Assembly (NCBI RefSeq): GCF_020510665.1
Contig: NZ_CP075187.1
Span: 3,045,001 to 3,109,000, forward strand
Length of the DNA stretch: 64,000 nucleotides
Source: Dechloromonas denitrificans
GTDB taxonomy: Bacteria > Pseudomonadota > Gammaproteobacteria > Burkholderiales > Rhodocyclaceae
Reading direction: 5' to 3'
In this document: in pieces, positions 53,286 to 64,000 of the stretch
How the letters are laid out: each line of letters opens with the position of its first letter
Position numbering within the stretch: position 1 is the first letter of the stretch
Notes under the pieces: model-generated
Told to the model about the DNA's origin: nothing
Seen by the model: the letters and a program-made list of their open reading frames with translations, nothing else
Database searches by the model: none
Translations under genes and position numbers: made by a program

Positions 53286-53293
53286 GCCGCACG

Positions 53294-53881
53294 ATGAAGA
53301 AACTCGTTCTCGCCTCGAACAACGCCAAGAAGATGAAGGAGCTCAACGCGCTCCTCGCCCCGCTCGGTTTCGAAGTCATCGCCCAGGGCGACCTCGGCAT
53401 TCCGGAAGCCGAAGAGCCGTACTGCACCTTCGTCGAAAATGCGCTGACCAAGGCCCGCCACGCCGCCAAGCTGTCCGGCCTGCCGGCCCTGGCCGACGAT
53501 TCCGGCCTGTGCGTCGCGGCACTCGGCGGCGCGCCCGGCGTTTATTCGGCACGCTATGCCGGCGAGCCGAAATCCGACGCCCGCAACAATGAAAAGCTGT
53601 TCGCCGATCTCGGCAGCAACCCGGACCGACGCGCCCATTTTGTCTCGGTCATCGTGCTGGTGCGTCATGCCGACGACCCGCAACCGCTGATCGCCGAAGG
53701 CGAATGGCACGGTGAAATCCTGCCGGCATTGCGCGGCGAGGGCGGCTTCGGTTACGACCCACTGTTCTTCGTGCCTGAATTTGGTCAGACCGCGGCCGAA
53801 CTCGACGCCGAGACCAAGAACCGCGTCTCGCACCGTGGTCGCGCCATGCAGCAACTCATTACCCGCCTGCCGGCGCTCTGA
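53294..53881 (+). CDS. rdgB: XTP/dITP pyrophosphatase (RdgB/HAM1)
   Basis: This 195-residue enzyme removes non-canonical purine nucleotides such as dITP and XTP. It has LVLASNNAKKMKEL at the start, then PALADDSGLCVAALGGAPGV and the C-terminal VSHRGRAMQQL. ATG 53294 is preferred, though GTG 53282 overlapping the rph stop would add four residues. hemW follows three bases later. Confidence 0.95.
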   Translation: MKKLVLASNNAKKMKELNALLAPLGFEVIAQGDLGIPEAEEPYCTFVENALTKARHAAKLSGLPALADDSGLCVAALGGAPGVYSARYAGEPKSDARNNEKLFADLGSNPDRRAHFVSVIVLVRHADDPQPLIAEGEWHGEILPALRGEGGFGYDPLFFVPEFGQTAAELDAETKNRVSHRGRAMQQLITRLPAL

Positions 53882-53884
53882 TTC

Positions 53885-55084
53885 GTGGCTCGTACCATCC
53901 CGATTTTTGCCGCAAAACCGGTGTCGACCGCGACAAACCTGGAATTTCGCGTTTCCCCGCCACTGGCCCTGTACGTTCATGTGCCATGGTGCGTCCAGAA
54001 ATGTCCGTACTGCGACTTCAACTCGCATGAAGCCAGCGGTGCCATTCCCGAGCGCCAGTACGTCGACGCACTGATTGCCGACCTGCAATCGGCCCTGCCG
54101 CTGATCTGGGGCCGGCCGGTGGTCAGCGTCTTTTTCGGCGGCGGCACGCCCAGTCTACTTTCGCCGGCCGCAATCGACGAACTGATCGCCGCCTTCCGCG
54201 CGCTGGCCATGCTCGCGCCGGAAGCCGAAATCACCCTGGAAGCCAATCCGGGCACGGTGGAAGCCGCCAAGTTCGCCGGCTTTCGTGCTGCCGGCGTCAA
54301 TCGCATCTCGCTCGGCATCCAGAGCTTCAACGATGACCATCTCAAGGCGCTCGGCCGGATTCACGGCGCCGACGAAGCCCGGCGCGCCGCACAACTGGCC
54401 GGAGAGCATTTCGACTCGTTCAACCTCGACCTGATGTACGGCCTGCCCGGCCAAACCCTGAAACAAGCGCTGCTCGATGTCGACACGGCGCTAAGCTTCA
54501 AGCCGCCGCACCTGTCGTGCTACCAGCTGACGCTCGAACCGAATACCCGCTTTGCCGCTTTTCCACCGGAGCTGCCGGAAGGCGACACCTGTGCCGACAT
54601 GCAGGACGCCATCGAAACCCGGCTGGCCGCAGCCGGCTACGCCAACTACGAAACCTCGGCCTTCGCGCAAGCCGGCAAGCAATGCCGTCACAACCTGAAT
54701 TACTGGTATTTCGGTGATTATCTCGGGATCGGGGCCGGCGCCCATTCCAAACTGACCCAGCACGACCGCGTGCTGCGCCAGATGCGCTGGAAACACCCCA
54801 AGGCCTACCTCGACAATGCGTTCAGCAACCCGCTCCAGGAATCGAACGAAGTCGCCGTCGCCGACCTGCCTTTCGAATTCATGATGAACGCCCTGCGCCT
54901 GGCCGACGGTTTCCACCCCTCGCTTTTCGAGGCTCGGACGGCCCAGCCAATTGAGCGCATCATGCCGCAACTCATCGCGGCGAAAGACGACGGCCTGCTC
55001 ACGCTCAGCCCGGAGCAAATCGCCCCGACCCTGCGCGGCCGCCGCTTTCTCAACGTGCTGCTGGAAAAATTCCTCGACCGCTGA
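53885..55084 (+). CDS. hemW: HemW-type radical SAM protein
   Basis: This 399-residue radical SAM protein has the CxxxCxxC cluster in WCVQKCPYCDFNSH near residue 35, FFGGGTPSLL and the HemW-typical LMYGLPGQTLKQAL. HemW is a heme chaperone or delivery factor, formerly misnamed oxygen-independent coproporphyrinogen oxidase; the single CxxxCxxC without the extra Cys of HemN supports HemW. The start is GTG 53885. It ends the kinase to hemW run. Confidence 0.95.
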   Translation: MARTIPIFAAKPVSTATNLEFRVSPPLALYVHVPWCVQKCPYCDFNSHEASGAIPERQYVDALIADLQSALPLIWGRPVVSVFFGGGTPSLLSPAAIDELIAAFRALAMLAPEAEITLEANPGTVEAAKFAGFRAAGVNRISLGIQSFNDDHLKALGRIHGADEARRAAQLAGEHFDSFNLDLMYGLPGQTLKQALLDVDTALSFKPPHLSCYQLTLEPNTRFAAFPPELPEGDTCADMQDAIETRLAAAGYANYETSAFAQAGKQCRHNLNYWYFGDYLGIGAGAHSKLTQHDRVLRQMRWKHPKAYLDNAFSNPLQESNEVAVADLPFEFMMNALRLADGFHPSLFEARTAQPIERIMPQLIAAKDDGLLTLSPEQIAPTLRGRRFLNVLLEKFLDR

Positions 55085-55098
55085 ACAACCTGCTGCGG

Positions 55099-55404
55099 TC
55101 AACCGACTGCAGCACGCGCTTCCGCCATCGCATCCGACTGAGCAACCAGATTGGCAAAATGCGCCGCAACGTACTCGCCAGCATGATTCAGTTCCTCGCA
55201 GGCCCCATGCTCGGCGTACGCCCGCAGCATGTCGAAGACGGCCTTTGAATAACGACTATCGAGCGGACTGAGGATTTCACCGATCCCGAACGTGTGCCGG
55301 ACGTTGTAGAGCGACAGGATGCACTTGGCCAGACAAGCCTGGCTCTTGGTCCCCGGATGCTGCTTGAGCAAATGCAGCCCGGCGAGATACGGATTGGTGC
55401 TCAT
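55099..55404 (-). CDS. Hypothetical protein, 101 residues
   Basis: A small soluble helical protein starting MSTNPYLAGLHLLKQHPG, with AKCILSLYNVRHTFGIGEIL and many Ala and His at the C terminus. No motif is recognised. It converges with hemW (15 bp) and is divergent from the chemoreceptor gene. The sequence reads like a conserved family in Rhodocyclales-type genomes, but I cannot name it. Confidence 0.7.
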   Translation of the reverse strand: MSTNPYLAGLHLLKQHPGTKSQACLAKCILSLYNVRHTFGIGEILSPLDSRYSKAVFDMLRAYAEHGACEELNHAGEYVAAHFANLVAQSDAMAEARAAVG

Positions 55405-55640
55405 GGATAAATCCCCTCGGTGATGATCAAGGAACCATAGTGCACCAGTCGCCGGGTTGCCAAAGCCCTGAAGAAGAAAAACATGATAAAAATTTGCCCA
55501 AGCCGCTCTTCAAGATAACCACAAAAACTGCGGAAAACTATTTTTAGTCATTTTTAACTAACCCCAGGCAACTCTTTTGATACCCCCCGATAGAAGAATC
55601 CAGAACTAGAATAAGGACATTATTCCAAGGAGATATCCCC

Positions 55641-57263
55641 ATGCTGAACAATTTGAAAATTGGTACTCGCCTTGCCTTAATGCTCGGCAGCCTCGTCATC
55701 TTGATGATGGCCATGTTGGTCGTCGCCCAATCAGGGATGGCCAGTATCAATCATAAAATTGACTCGGTTATCAATGACCGCTGGCCCAAAGTCACCCTCC
55801 TCCAGGAAAGTCTTGCCAGCGTGAACGGAATTGCCGTTACCGCACGGGACCTTATGCATTCAGAGGAGAAAGAATCCATTCAGAAATACAAGAGACTGAT
55901 TATTGAAGAGCGCAACAAAATCAGCGGTGTTTTCGAAAAACTGAAACCCACCTTGAATGACCCTCGCGGCATTGAGCTGTTTGGGAAAGTGCTTGAAATA
56001 CGTGAGGCTTACATTGGCGGGCAAAATAAATTAGTCGAACTGGCAGAGGCAGGGCGAATTCAGGAAGGTCGAACTTACCTGAGCGACTTTATCTCGATCA
56101 GCCAAGAGTACAGAAAACGCCTCAACGCGCTGATTGCCTTTCAGGGAGATTTGATGGCGGAAACGGGGGAGGCAGCGAAGCAGCAATACACTGATGCACG
56201 CAATCACATGATCTTTGCTGCTGTATTGGCACTATTAATTGCTGCAATGACCGGGTTCTGGATCACACGCAGCATTACACAGCCACTCACCGAGGCTGTC
56301 TCCATTGCAGGAGAACTGGAGCAGGGCAATTTTGCTGTGCAGATCGCCCCTCAAGGTCGCGATGAAACAGCGCTACTGTTGTTGTCGCTGCAACGAATGG
56401 TCAGAAAGATGGCAGAAGTCATCGGCGATGTTAAACAAACGGCCGATTATGTTTCCCATTCAGCCGAGCAGCTTAACTCTGGCGCTCAGCAACTACTCGT
56501 GGCAACAGACCGTCAGGCAACATCGACGGCAGCCTCTGCCGCTGCCGTCGAGCAACTTACAGTAAGCATCGATCACGTAGCGACCGGAGCCCGTGAAGCA
56601 AATTCCAAGGTTACTGAAACGGGCAATATTGCCAGTGCCAGTGGGCGTGATGTAGATGCAGCCAGCCGTCAGATTCAAATGGTTGCAACTGCGGTAGACA
56701 GCACTTCCCACGAGATGGATCAGCTCTCGGAATCAATTCGACAGATTGGACATGTCGCAACAGTCATTCGTGAAATTGCCGAGCAAACGAATCTGCTCGC
56801 CCTCAATGCCGCCATTGAGGCAGCCCGTGCAGGAGAGCAAGGCCGCGGCTTTGCCGTTGTTGCCGATGAAGTTCGCAAGCTTGCCGAACGAACTACAGGC
56901 TCAGTCCAGGAAATCAACAACATGATTGGCAGCATTGAACAGGGTACTCAAGCTGCTGTTGTATCGATGCGCCAAAGTAGCGCGGTTGTTTGCGAAGTAG
57001 TGGGTTTGTCCGGACAGTCGAGCATGTCAATTCGAGACACCTGCCATGCGACCGCTCAAATTGTTGAGTCGATAAACGACATTGCAGCGGCACTTGATGA
57101 ACAACGTCTTGCGTCGACAGAGCTTGCAACGAATGTTGAGGCAATTGCTCAAATGTCAGAACAAAACATGGCGGCAGTCTCTGCCGTCACGAACGCCTCT
57201 CAAGGACTGGCGACCGCCTCGGAGAAATTGAGAACCTCTGTCGATTTTTTCAGACTGGGCTAA
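55641..57263 (+). CDS. Methyl-accepting chemotaxis protein
   Basis: This 540-residue chemoreceptor has an N-terminal membrane helix ([19 protein letters not shown]), a periplasmic four-helix-bundle (4HB) sensor (about 32-190), a second membrane helix ([18 protein letters not shown]), a HAMP domain and the cytoplasmic signalling hairpin with [20 protein letters not shown] and [16 protein letters not shown]. It reports a ligand to CheA-CheW. Ligand is not deducible. AAGGAG (55628-55633) precedes ATG 55641. No cheA or cheW lies near. Confidence 0.96.
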   Translation: MLNNLKIGTRLALMLGSLVILMMAMLVVAQSGMASINHKIDSVINDRWPKVTLLQESLASVNGIAVTARDLMHSEEKESIQKYKRLIIEERNKISGVFEKLKPTLNDPRGIELFGKVLEIREAYIGGQNKLVELAEAGRIQEGRTYLSDFISISQEYRKRLNALIAFQGDLMAETGEAAKQQYTDARNHMIFAAVLALLIAAMTGFWITRSITQPLTEAVSIAGELEQGNFAVQIAPQGRDETALLLLSLQRMVRKMAEVIGDVKQTADYVSHSAEQLNSGAQQLLVATDRQATSTAASAAAVEQLTVSIDHVATGAREANSKVTETGNIASASGRDVDAASRQIQMVATAVDSTSHEMDQLSESIRQIGHVATVIREIAEQTNLLALNAAIEAARAGEQGRGFAVVADEVRKLAERTTGSVQEINNMIGSIEQGTQAAVVSMRQSSAVVCEVVGLSGQSSMSIRDTCHATAQIVESINDIAAALDEQRLASTELATNVEAIAQMSEQNMAAVSAVTNASQGLATASEKLRTSVDFFRLG

Positions 57264-57315
57264 TCGATTGCGCGGCCCCGTAACTTGACGCAGAACAGGG
57301 TTCAAAAAAACGAAC

Positions 57316-57341
57316 AGCCCCGCCACACCGGCGGGGCTTTG
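57316..57341. terminator. Bidirectional terminator between the chemoreceptor and YidB genes
   Basis: AGCCCCGCC (57316-57324) pairs with GGCGGGGCT (57330-57338) across a five-base loop. A TT follows on the plus strand, and on the minus strand a T tract (complement of 57304-57310) follows a few bases after. It lies between two convergent genes. Confidence 0.75.
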
Positions 57342-57357
57342 CATTCGGCCAGCCAAA

Positions 57358-57765
57358 CTAGCTGAACAGCTTGCCCTTGAGCAGTTCCAGGCCTTGCGCC
57401 ATCAGGTCGCCACCTTGCGGCAACTGACCGTTCGGAGTCAGCTGGTCGATCACCTGCGGCAGGAGTTCAGCCAACGAGCCGGAGGCCTGTTGCTGGCCGA
57501 TGCCGAGTTTGGCGGCAATATCCTGCAGGGAGCCGCCACCGAGTACGCTCTGGATTTGCTCGGCCGAGATCGGCAGGTTTGCCCCGGTCGACACCCAGGA
57601 ATTGACGATTTCGCCCAGACCGCCTTGCTGGAATGACTGGACCAGTCCAGCCAGCCCACCAGTTTGCGGGTTATTGATGACTTGCATGACAGTTTCGAGC
57701 AACGCTGCATTGCCGCCAGACTGCCTACCGGCCAGTGCGCCGACGACCTGATCGAAAAGACCCAT
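57358..57765 (-). CDS. YidB-family (DUF937) protein
   Basis: This 135-residue protein starts MGLFDQVVGALAG, the family opening, and has the glycine-rich GGLAGLVQSFQQGGLGEIVNSW and IQSVLGGGSLQDIAAKLG. Its function is unknown; YidB-like proteins are abundant small soluble proteins. ATG 57765 (GGAG nine bases upstream) is preferred over the upstream ATG at 57774. It converges with the chemoreceptor gene. Confidence 0.9.
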   Translation of the reverse strand: MGLFDQVVGALAGRQSGGNAALLETVMQVINNPQTGGLAGLVQSFQQGGLGEIVNSWVSTGANLPISAEQIQSVLGGGSLQDIAAKLGIGQQQASGSLAELLPQVIDQLTPNGQLPQGGDLMAQGLELLKGKLFS

Positions 57766-57845
57766 TTGTTGCTCCATTGGAAGTTGAAGCAAGCATCCTA
57801 GCCAAACAGGCTGCCAGCAACTGTGAAGTTTTGCGAAACGAAAGG

Positions 57846-59876
57846 CTAGGCCGGCCGTTCGACGGCGAGCGGCTCGAAACGCAACCAGACGGCAAAACGC
57901 GTACCACGGCCGGCCAGGCTGTCGACTGTGATCCGGCCACCGTAACGTTCAATCAGCGACTGGCTGACCCACAAGCCCAATCCGGTGCCATCCGTTTTAT
58001 TGGCGGTAAAGAAAGGTTTGAACAGACGCGCCTTGTCGGCATCGCTGATCCCCGCACCGGAGTCGGCGACAACCAGGCGCAAGCCGACCGGCATGTCGCT
58101 TTCATCCCAGTCTTCCGCGATCAGGCGCAGTACGCCACCTTCGGGCATGGCCTGGATGGCATTGACCAGCAGGTTGATCAGCACCTGCTGCAATTCGTTG
58201 CGGTTGCACAGGACATGCCGGCTCGAATCGAAATGCTGTTCGATGGCGATGTTGCCTTGCTTGAGCAGGTGACCGACGAGGACCAGGCTATCCTGGATCA
58301 GTTGCGCCGGGGCGACCGGTTCGAGATAGCCGACATAATCCTGCGGCCGGGCGAATTGCAGCAACTTGGCGACAATCAGCCGGATACGCTGGACCTGTTC
58401 GTGAATCAGCTTGATTTCCGGAGCCACCGGTTCGGCAGCCGGCCCGAGGATGTCGCGCAGCACATCGAGATTGCCCTGCATGACGGCAATCGGATTGTTG
58501 ATTTCATGGGCGACGCCTGCGGTCAACTGCCCGATGGCGGCCAATTTCTCGTTCATCACCAGTTGCGACTGCGCCGCCTTCAGGTCGGCCACTGCCTGCT
58601 CCAGATCGGCCGTCCGGGCAGCCACTTCGGCGTCGAGCGACTCCCCCCAGCGTTTCAGCGAAGTCGCTTGCGCCTGCAGGCGGTCGAGCAGACGGTCGAA
58701 GTGCGAGGCGACGATACCGAGTTCATCATGACTGCCGACCGGCCCGACGCGCGCATCGCCATCCCCGTTCTCAATGGCGTGCATGGTGGCGTGCATGCGT
58801 TCGATCGGTTTGAAAACCCGACGCGCCCACAGGACGGCAAAAACACCGGCCACCAGCATGACCAAGGCAAACAGCCCGACCACGACGCCCAGTGCGCTGC
58901 GCTTGGCGGCTTCGAAGGGGCCTTCAAGAAAACCGACGTAAAGCATCCCGATCCGCTTGCCATGGCTATCGAGCAACGGCTCGTAGGCCGAGACATACCA
59001 GTCGTTGACGACGAAAGCCCGATCCAGCCAGGTCCGCCCTTCATCGAGCACCGCCTGCCGCACCGCGGCGGAAACCCGCGTGCCGATGGCCCGTTCGCCT
59101 TGAAACAGGCGGACATTGGTGGCAACGCGCACATCATCGAGGAAAAGCGTCGCCGTCCCGGCACTGCCCAGCGGCAATGCCCCGTCCGGATAAACAATGG
59201 CATTGAGCCGATCGATAAAGGCCAGATTCTTGTTGAGCAACACGCCGCCGACCAGCACACCGCGCAGCCCACCGTGAGCATCGCGAACCGGGGCGGCCGT
59301 ATGCAGCAGCAAGCCACGCGCCTCGACGACACGGTGATCGACGGTTGCATTGGCTGTGGCGAGCAAGGGAGTGACCGCCCGCTCGGCCAGCGCAGGATCG
59401 ATCTGCCGCAATTGATCCGCTGAAAATATTTCTGTTTCGGTGCGCGCCACACCTTGGCGGGCCGCACCGATGACGGGCCAGATGGCAGCCAGCCGAGTGC
59501 TGCGGTCGACCGGCAGAAAATGCAGAAAATCGAGTCGCTGAGCCGCTCGTGCGCCATCGAGCAAATCCGCCAGCGCAGCCTCCTGCGGCTTCGCCGGCAA
59601 AGTCAGCGCCCGGACCAGACGAGCCGAGCCGGCCAAGCCTTCGACCGAGCGACCGAGGCCGTCCGAAACCCGCTCGAAATAACCATGCGCCACGGCCAGA
59701 TCGGCCCGCACCTTGGTCACCAGCAAGCGATCGAAGTAGTCGCCCCCCCAGCTTGCCAAGACGGCCACCATGGCCGGCAAGGCAATGCCGAGCGGCAACA
59801 GCGCCAGCAACAGCAGGCGCACGCGAACCGAACGACGACTCGGCGGCTCGAACAGGACGGGCTTGCGCTCAGTCAC
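57846..59876 (-). CDS. Sensor histidine kinase with periplasmic Cache-like domain
   Basis: This 676-residue kinase has a first membrane helix (LLLLALLPLGIALPAMVAVL), a large periplasmic domain (about 45-320, Cache type), a second helix (VVVGLFALVMLVAGVFAVLW), HAMP, a coiled linker, the H box AGVAHEINNPIAVMQGN, and ATPase boxes NLLVNAIQAMPEGG, DSGAGISD and GTGLGLWVSQS. It pairs with the NtrC-family regulator encoded just upstream on the same strand (59910). The ligand is unknown; this architecture is common for carboxylate sensing. Confidence 0.92.
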   Translation of the reverse strand: MTERKPVLFEPPSRRSVRVRLLLLALLPLGIALPAMVAVLASWGGDYFDRLLVTKVRADLAVAHGYFERVSDGLGRSVEGLAGSARLVRALTLPAKPQEAALADLLDGARAAQRLDFLHFLPVDRSTRLAAIWPVIGAARQGVARTETEIFSADQLRQIDPALAERAVTPLLATANATVDHRVVEARGLLLHTAAPVRDAHGGLRGVLVGGVLLNKNLAFIDRLNAIVYPDGALPLGSAGTATLFLDDVRVATNVRLFQGERAIGTRVSAAVRQAVLDEGRTWLDRAFVVNDWYVSAYEPLLDSHGKRIGMLYVGFLEGPFEAAKRSALGVVVGLFALVMLVAGVFAVLWARRVFKPIERMHATMHAIENGDGDARVGPVGSHDELGIVASHFDRLLDRLQAQATSLKRWGESLDAEVAARTADLEQAVADLKAAQSQLVMNEKLAAIGQLTAGVAHEINNPIAVMQGNLDVLRDILGPAAEPVAPEIKLIHEQVQRIRLIVAKLLQFARPQDYVGYLEPVAPAQLIQDSLVLVGHLLKQGNIAIEQHFDSSRHVLCNRNELQQVLINLLVNAIQAMPEGGVLRLIAEDWDESDMPVGLRLVVADSGAGISDADKARLFKPFFTANKTDGTGLGLWVSQSLIERYGGRITVDSLAGRGTRFAVWLRFEPLAVERPA

Positions 59877-59909
59877 AGCCAGCCTGTTGTCGAAACGGCA
59901 AACTGACGG

Positions 59910-61280
59910 TCATACCGTTTCCGTGACGCCCCAGACATGGCATTTGCGATCCAGCGTCTTGCGCGACACCCCCAGCCGACGCCCGGCTTCCGATTTATTC
60001 CCGTCGCAAGCAGCCAGCACGGCCAGAATGTGGCGCTTCTCAACCGACTCCAGGCTTTCGTCGGCATGCCCGGCCGGCAGGGCCGTGGCTTTCGGTTCCG
60101 GCCCAAGATCGAACCAGCCGAGGATCAAGGAACGTTCGACAAAATTGCGCAGTTCGCGCACATTGCCCGGCCAGTCGTAAGCCGCCATCCGGGCCAGCGT
60201 GCGGTCATCCAGTTCAAGGCGTGGAACATCGAGATACGGCGCCAGCTGGCCGATGAAATGCTCGACCAGCAGCGGCAGGTCTTCCGGCCGCTCGCGCAAG
60301 GGCGGCAAGGTGACTTCAACGACCTGCAAGCGGTAGTAAAGATCCTGCCGGAAACGATGCGCGGCAACCTCTTCGACCAGCTCGCGGTTGGTTGCGGCGA
60401 TGACCCGCACATCGACCGGAATTTCCTGTTCCGAACCGACCGGACGGATGCGCCGTTCCTCAAGCACGCGCAGCAGCTTGGCTTGCGCCGGTGCTGGCAA
60501 CTCGCCAATTTCGTCAAGAAACAGCGTGCCGCCGCGCGCGTAGTAGAACAAACCCTCGCGGTTTTTCTGGGCACCGGTAAAGGCACCCTTGACGTGGCCG
60601 AACAGCTCGGATTCGATCAATTCGGCGGCAATCGCTGCGCAGTTGACCGGGACAAACGGCCCGGCTGCGCGCTGACTCATCCGGTGCAGGGCGCGCGCCG
60701 CGACTTCCTTGCCGGTCCCCGATTCGCCGGTCAGCAGCACCGTTGCCGGGGTCGGCGCAATCCGCTTGAGTCGCTCGCAGGCGGCCAGCATGGCGTCGGA
60801 TTGTCCGACGACGCCTTCGACATCGGCCGTCCGCTCACTCACTTCACGGCGCAGTACGAAATTTTCCCGAATCAGTTTTGAACGTTCGAAACAACGCTGG
60901 ATGGCATTCAGCATCTGGGCCAGCGAAAACGGCTTGAGCAGGAAATCCGCCGCCCCGGCGCGCAGCGCATCAATTGCCGTATCGAGGTCGGCATAGGCCG
61001 TCATCAGCACGACATCGCCGGCATAACCCTCGTCGCGCAATTCGTGCAGCCAGTCGATACCGGAACGGCCGGGCAGCGAGATGTCGAGCACGATCAGGTC
61101 ATAGAGCCGACGCTGCAGCATCGGTGCCGCCTGTTCGACACTGCCGGCGGCATCGACACTGCCGCACCGCTGGACCAGGGCGCGCTGGAGAAAACTGACC
61201 ATGCCCGGCTCGTCATCGACGACCAGGACGGAATAGTGTTTCCAGGGCGCTTCGCCGGCCGACGCTTTGTTTGAATCCAT
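59910..61280 (-). CDS. NtrC-family sigma-54 response regulator
   Basis: This 456-residue regulator has a receiver domain ([14 protein letters not shown] with the phospho-acceptor Asp near residue 60), a sigma-54 AAA+ domain ([24 protein letters not shown] as the sigma-54 contact loop, and DEIGELP) and a Fis-type helix-turn-helix ([19 protein letters not shown]). It activates sigma-54 promoters in response to the sensor kinase next to it (33 bp downstream). The target genes are not in the window. Confidence 0.94.
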   Translation of the reverse strand: MDSNKASAGEAPWKHYSVLVVDDEPGMVSFLQRALVQRCGSVDAAGSVEQAAPMLQRRLYDLIVLDISLPGRSGIDWLHELRDEGYAGDVVLMTAYADLDTAIDALRAGAADFLLKPFSLAQMLNAIQRCFERSKLIRENFVLRREVSERTADVEGVVGQSDAMLAACERLKRIAPTPATVLLTGESGTGKEVAARALHRMSQRAAGPFVPVNCAAIAAELIESELFGHVKGAFTGAQKNREGLFYYARGGTLFLDEIGELPAPAQAKLLRVLEERRIRPVGSEQEIPVDVRVIAATNRELVEEVAAHRFRQDLYYRLQVVEVTLPPLRERPEDLPLLVEHFIGQLAPYLDVPRLELDDRTLARMAAYDWPGNVRELRNFVERSLILGWFDLGPEPKATALPAGHADESLESVEKRHILAVLAACDGNKSEAGRRLGVSRKTLDRKCHVWGVTETV

Positions 61281-61368
61281 GACTTCTCCCGTTCAGCCCC
61301 GGATCATCGCAAACAAGGGCGCCGCCTGGCAACTGCCGCGGTCGACGCCTCCGGGCCGGCCAAATGCC

Positions 61369-63044
<1,676 letters not shown>

Positions 63045-63048
<4 letters not shown>

Positions 63049-63449
63049 GCGGTGTTCTTTTCCTGGGGATTGAGGTCGCCATCGACATAGAACCAGCGCC
63101 CGTCTTCGCGGACGAAGCGGCTGATTTCATAGAGTCGGTAGCCGCGCCCGCCGATACGGTAGCGGGCGATGAATTCGACCGTCGCATGATTTTCATCGAC
63201 GGCCTGGTGACACTTGACGTTAAGGCCCAGCCACTTCGTGCCGTCGTCACTCAGATCGAGTTCGGACGGGCGCGTCGAGGCGTGCCAGGTGGCCAGCAGG
63301 TAAGGCGCCAGATTCAGCACATAGGCGCTGTAGCGCGAGCGCATCAGCGCTTCCGCGGTCGACGCGATTTCGGCCCCGGAATGCAGTTGACCGCAACAAA
63401 CCGCGTAAGGCTTGCCACCGCCACAGGGGCAAGCCGCTGCCGGCTTCAT
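63045..63449 (-). CDS. YchJ-like SEC-C motif protein
   Basis: This 134-residue protein has the N-terminal cysteine motif CPCGGGKPYAVCCGQ typical of the UPF0225/YchJ family (SEC-C-like zinc site) and ALMRSRYSAYVLNLAPYL, then the NTF2-like C terminus. Function unknown. It overlaps rdgC by four bases and the ABC-F gene by four bases, so it is part of a tight minus-strand run. Confidence 0.9.
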
Positions 63450-64000
63450 GGTGTCTCGACGACTTCGCCGCCCAGGGCCTCGATGACTTGCGGCAGGAAA
63501 CGGGCGAATTCGCCGGTCATCAGCGCGAAATCGGCATCGAATTGCTCGTCGGCGCGCTCGGCGCTCTTTTCGGCCTCTTCCTTGAGCAGGTCAAGGAAAG
63601 CGAGACGCTTGATTTCAAGCTTTTCGCCGAGCACGAAGGAAATCCGGTCGTCCCAGGTCAGGGCCAGCTTCGTCGGCAATTTGCCGCTGGCCAGGTGGGC
63701 CTTGATCTCGCCGCTGATTTCCTCGCCATCGAGCGGATGCTTGACGTAGCGCACGGCTGACTTTTCTTCGCCGGCCGCCTTGAGTTCGCAATCGCGGTCG
63801 ATGGTGAAACCGGCAGGCGCTTCACCGCCCGCCAGCCAGTCGGCCATCGCGGTCTGCGGCGAAATCTGGGTATGGACCATGCTGAGCGGCAGTTCGTCGA
63901 GACAATGGCGCAGATGCTCGATCACTTCCTCGGCCTTGGCCGGGCTGGAGGCATCAACACAGAACCAGCCGTTGGTCGGATCGATCCAGGCATAGGTTGT
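63446..64000 (-). CDS. rdgC: Recombination-associated protein RdgC, 3' part
   Basis: The frame runs off the right edge; the visible 184 residues are the C-terminal part of RdgC, beginning TYAWIDPTNGWFCVDASSP and containing WDDRISFVLGEKLEIKRL. RdgC is a ring-shaped DNA-binding protein that limits RecA action. The N terminus lies outside the window. It is coupled to the YchJ-like gene by an overlap. Confidence 0.93.
   Translation of the reverse strand, partial: TTYAWIDPTNGWFCVDASSPAKAEEVIEHLRHCLDELPLSMVHTQISPQTAMADWLAGGEAPAGFTIDRDCELKAAGEEKSAVRYVKHPLDGEEISGEIKAHLASGKLPTKLALTWDDRISFVLGEKLEIKRLAFLDLLKEEAEKSAERADEQFDADFALMTGEFARFLPQVIEALGGEVVETP

Overview
The window is bacterial chromosome with high-GC core genes that read as a betaproteobacterium, most likely of the Rhodocyclales (Dechloromonas/Azonexus-like). 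This is inferred from gene order (ppGpp synthetase - rpoZ - gmk - yicC - Ser/Thr kinase - PP2C - rph - rdgB - hemW), from napGH, ccoG and dadA, and from protein sequence style. The species cannot be named from the sequence alone.

Layout. Bases 1-2367 are core: the end of ccoG, a flavin reductase and a DedA-rhodanese fusion. Bases 2421-40369 are a 38-kb genomic island inserted between the DedA gene and rpoH. Bases 40370-64000 are core again: CIRCE-controlled rpoH, an IS4-family insertion, napHG, tatD, dadA, spoT/relA, rpoZ, gmk, yicC, a kinase/phosphatase pair, rph, rdgB, hemW, a chemoreceptor, a two-component pair, an ABC-F protein, a YchJ-like protein and the end of rdgC.

The island resolves into two Tn7-like elements inserted in tandem at the same place. 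Element 2 (11002-40364, 29.4 kb) has 27-bp terminal inverted repeats starting TGTTC (23/27 identical), a 5-bp target duplication GATTC on both sides (10997-11001 and 40365-40369), repeated TnsB-type sites in both ends, and the genes tnsA, tnsB and tnsC plus two TniQ proteins. Element 1 (2426-10995) has matching but more decayed tips (TGTTCTGAATAATTA left, TGTTCTTACCAATTA read inward from the right) and its own duplication CGATT (2421-2425 and 10996-11000). It carries no transposition genes, and an IS5-like insertion sits 14-15 bases inside its left tip. The insertion points of the two elements differ by one base, so the original site can be rebuilt as CGATTC, 24 bp upstream of the CIRCE operator and about 85 bp upstream of rpoH. 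The right, tnsA-side end faces rpoH in element 2, as the right end of Tn7 faces glmS.

The cargo is dominated by likely defence genes. Element 1 carries a C5-cytosine methyltransferase, a 989-residue protein with two GHKL ATPase domains (one Hsp90/MutL-like, one histidine-kinase-like), and a translationally coupled 682-residue receiver-domain protein. Element 2 carries three large STAND-type NTPases with nuclease-like N termini, an OLD-type ATPase/TOPRIM nuclease, a HEPN protein, an orphan HigA/COG3636-like antitoxin, a CoiA-like nuclease with small coupled genes, and several unrecognised genes. A regulator-tniQ operon and a divergent tniQ share palindromic GCATAAAT/ATGCAT motifs in their common upstream region. 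No CRISPR array or cas gene is visible, so this is a protein-targeted Tn7-like system rather than a CRISPR-associated one.
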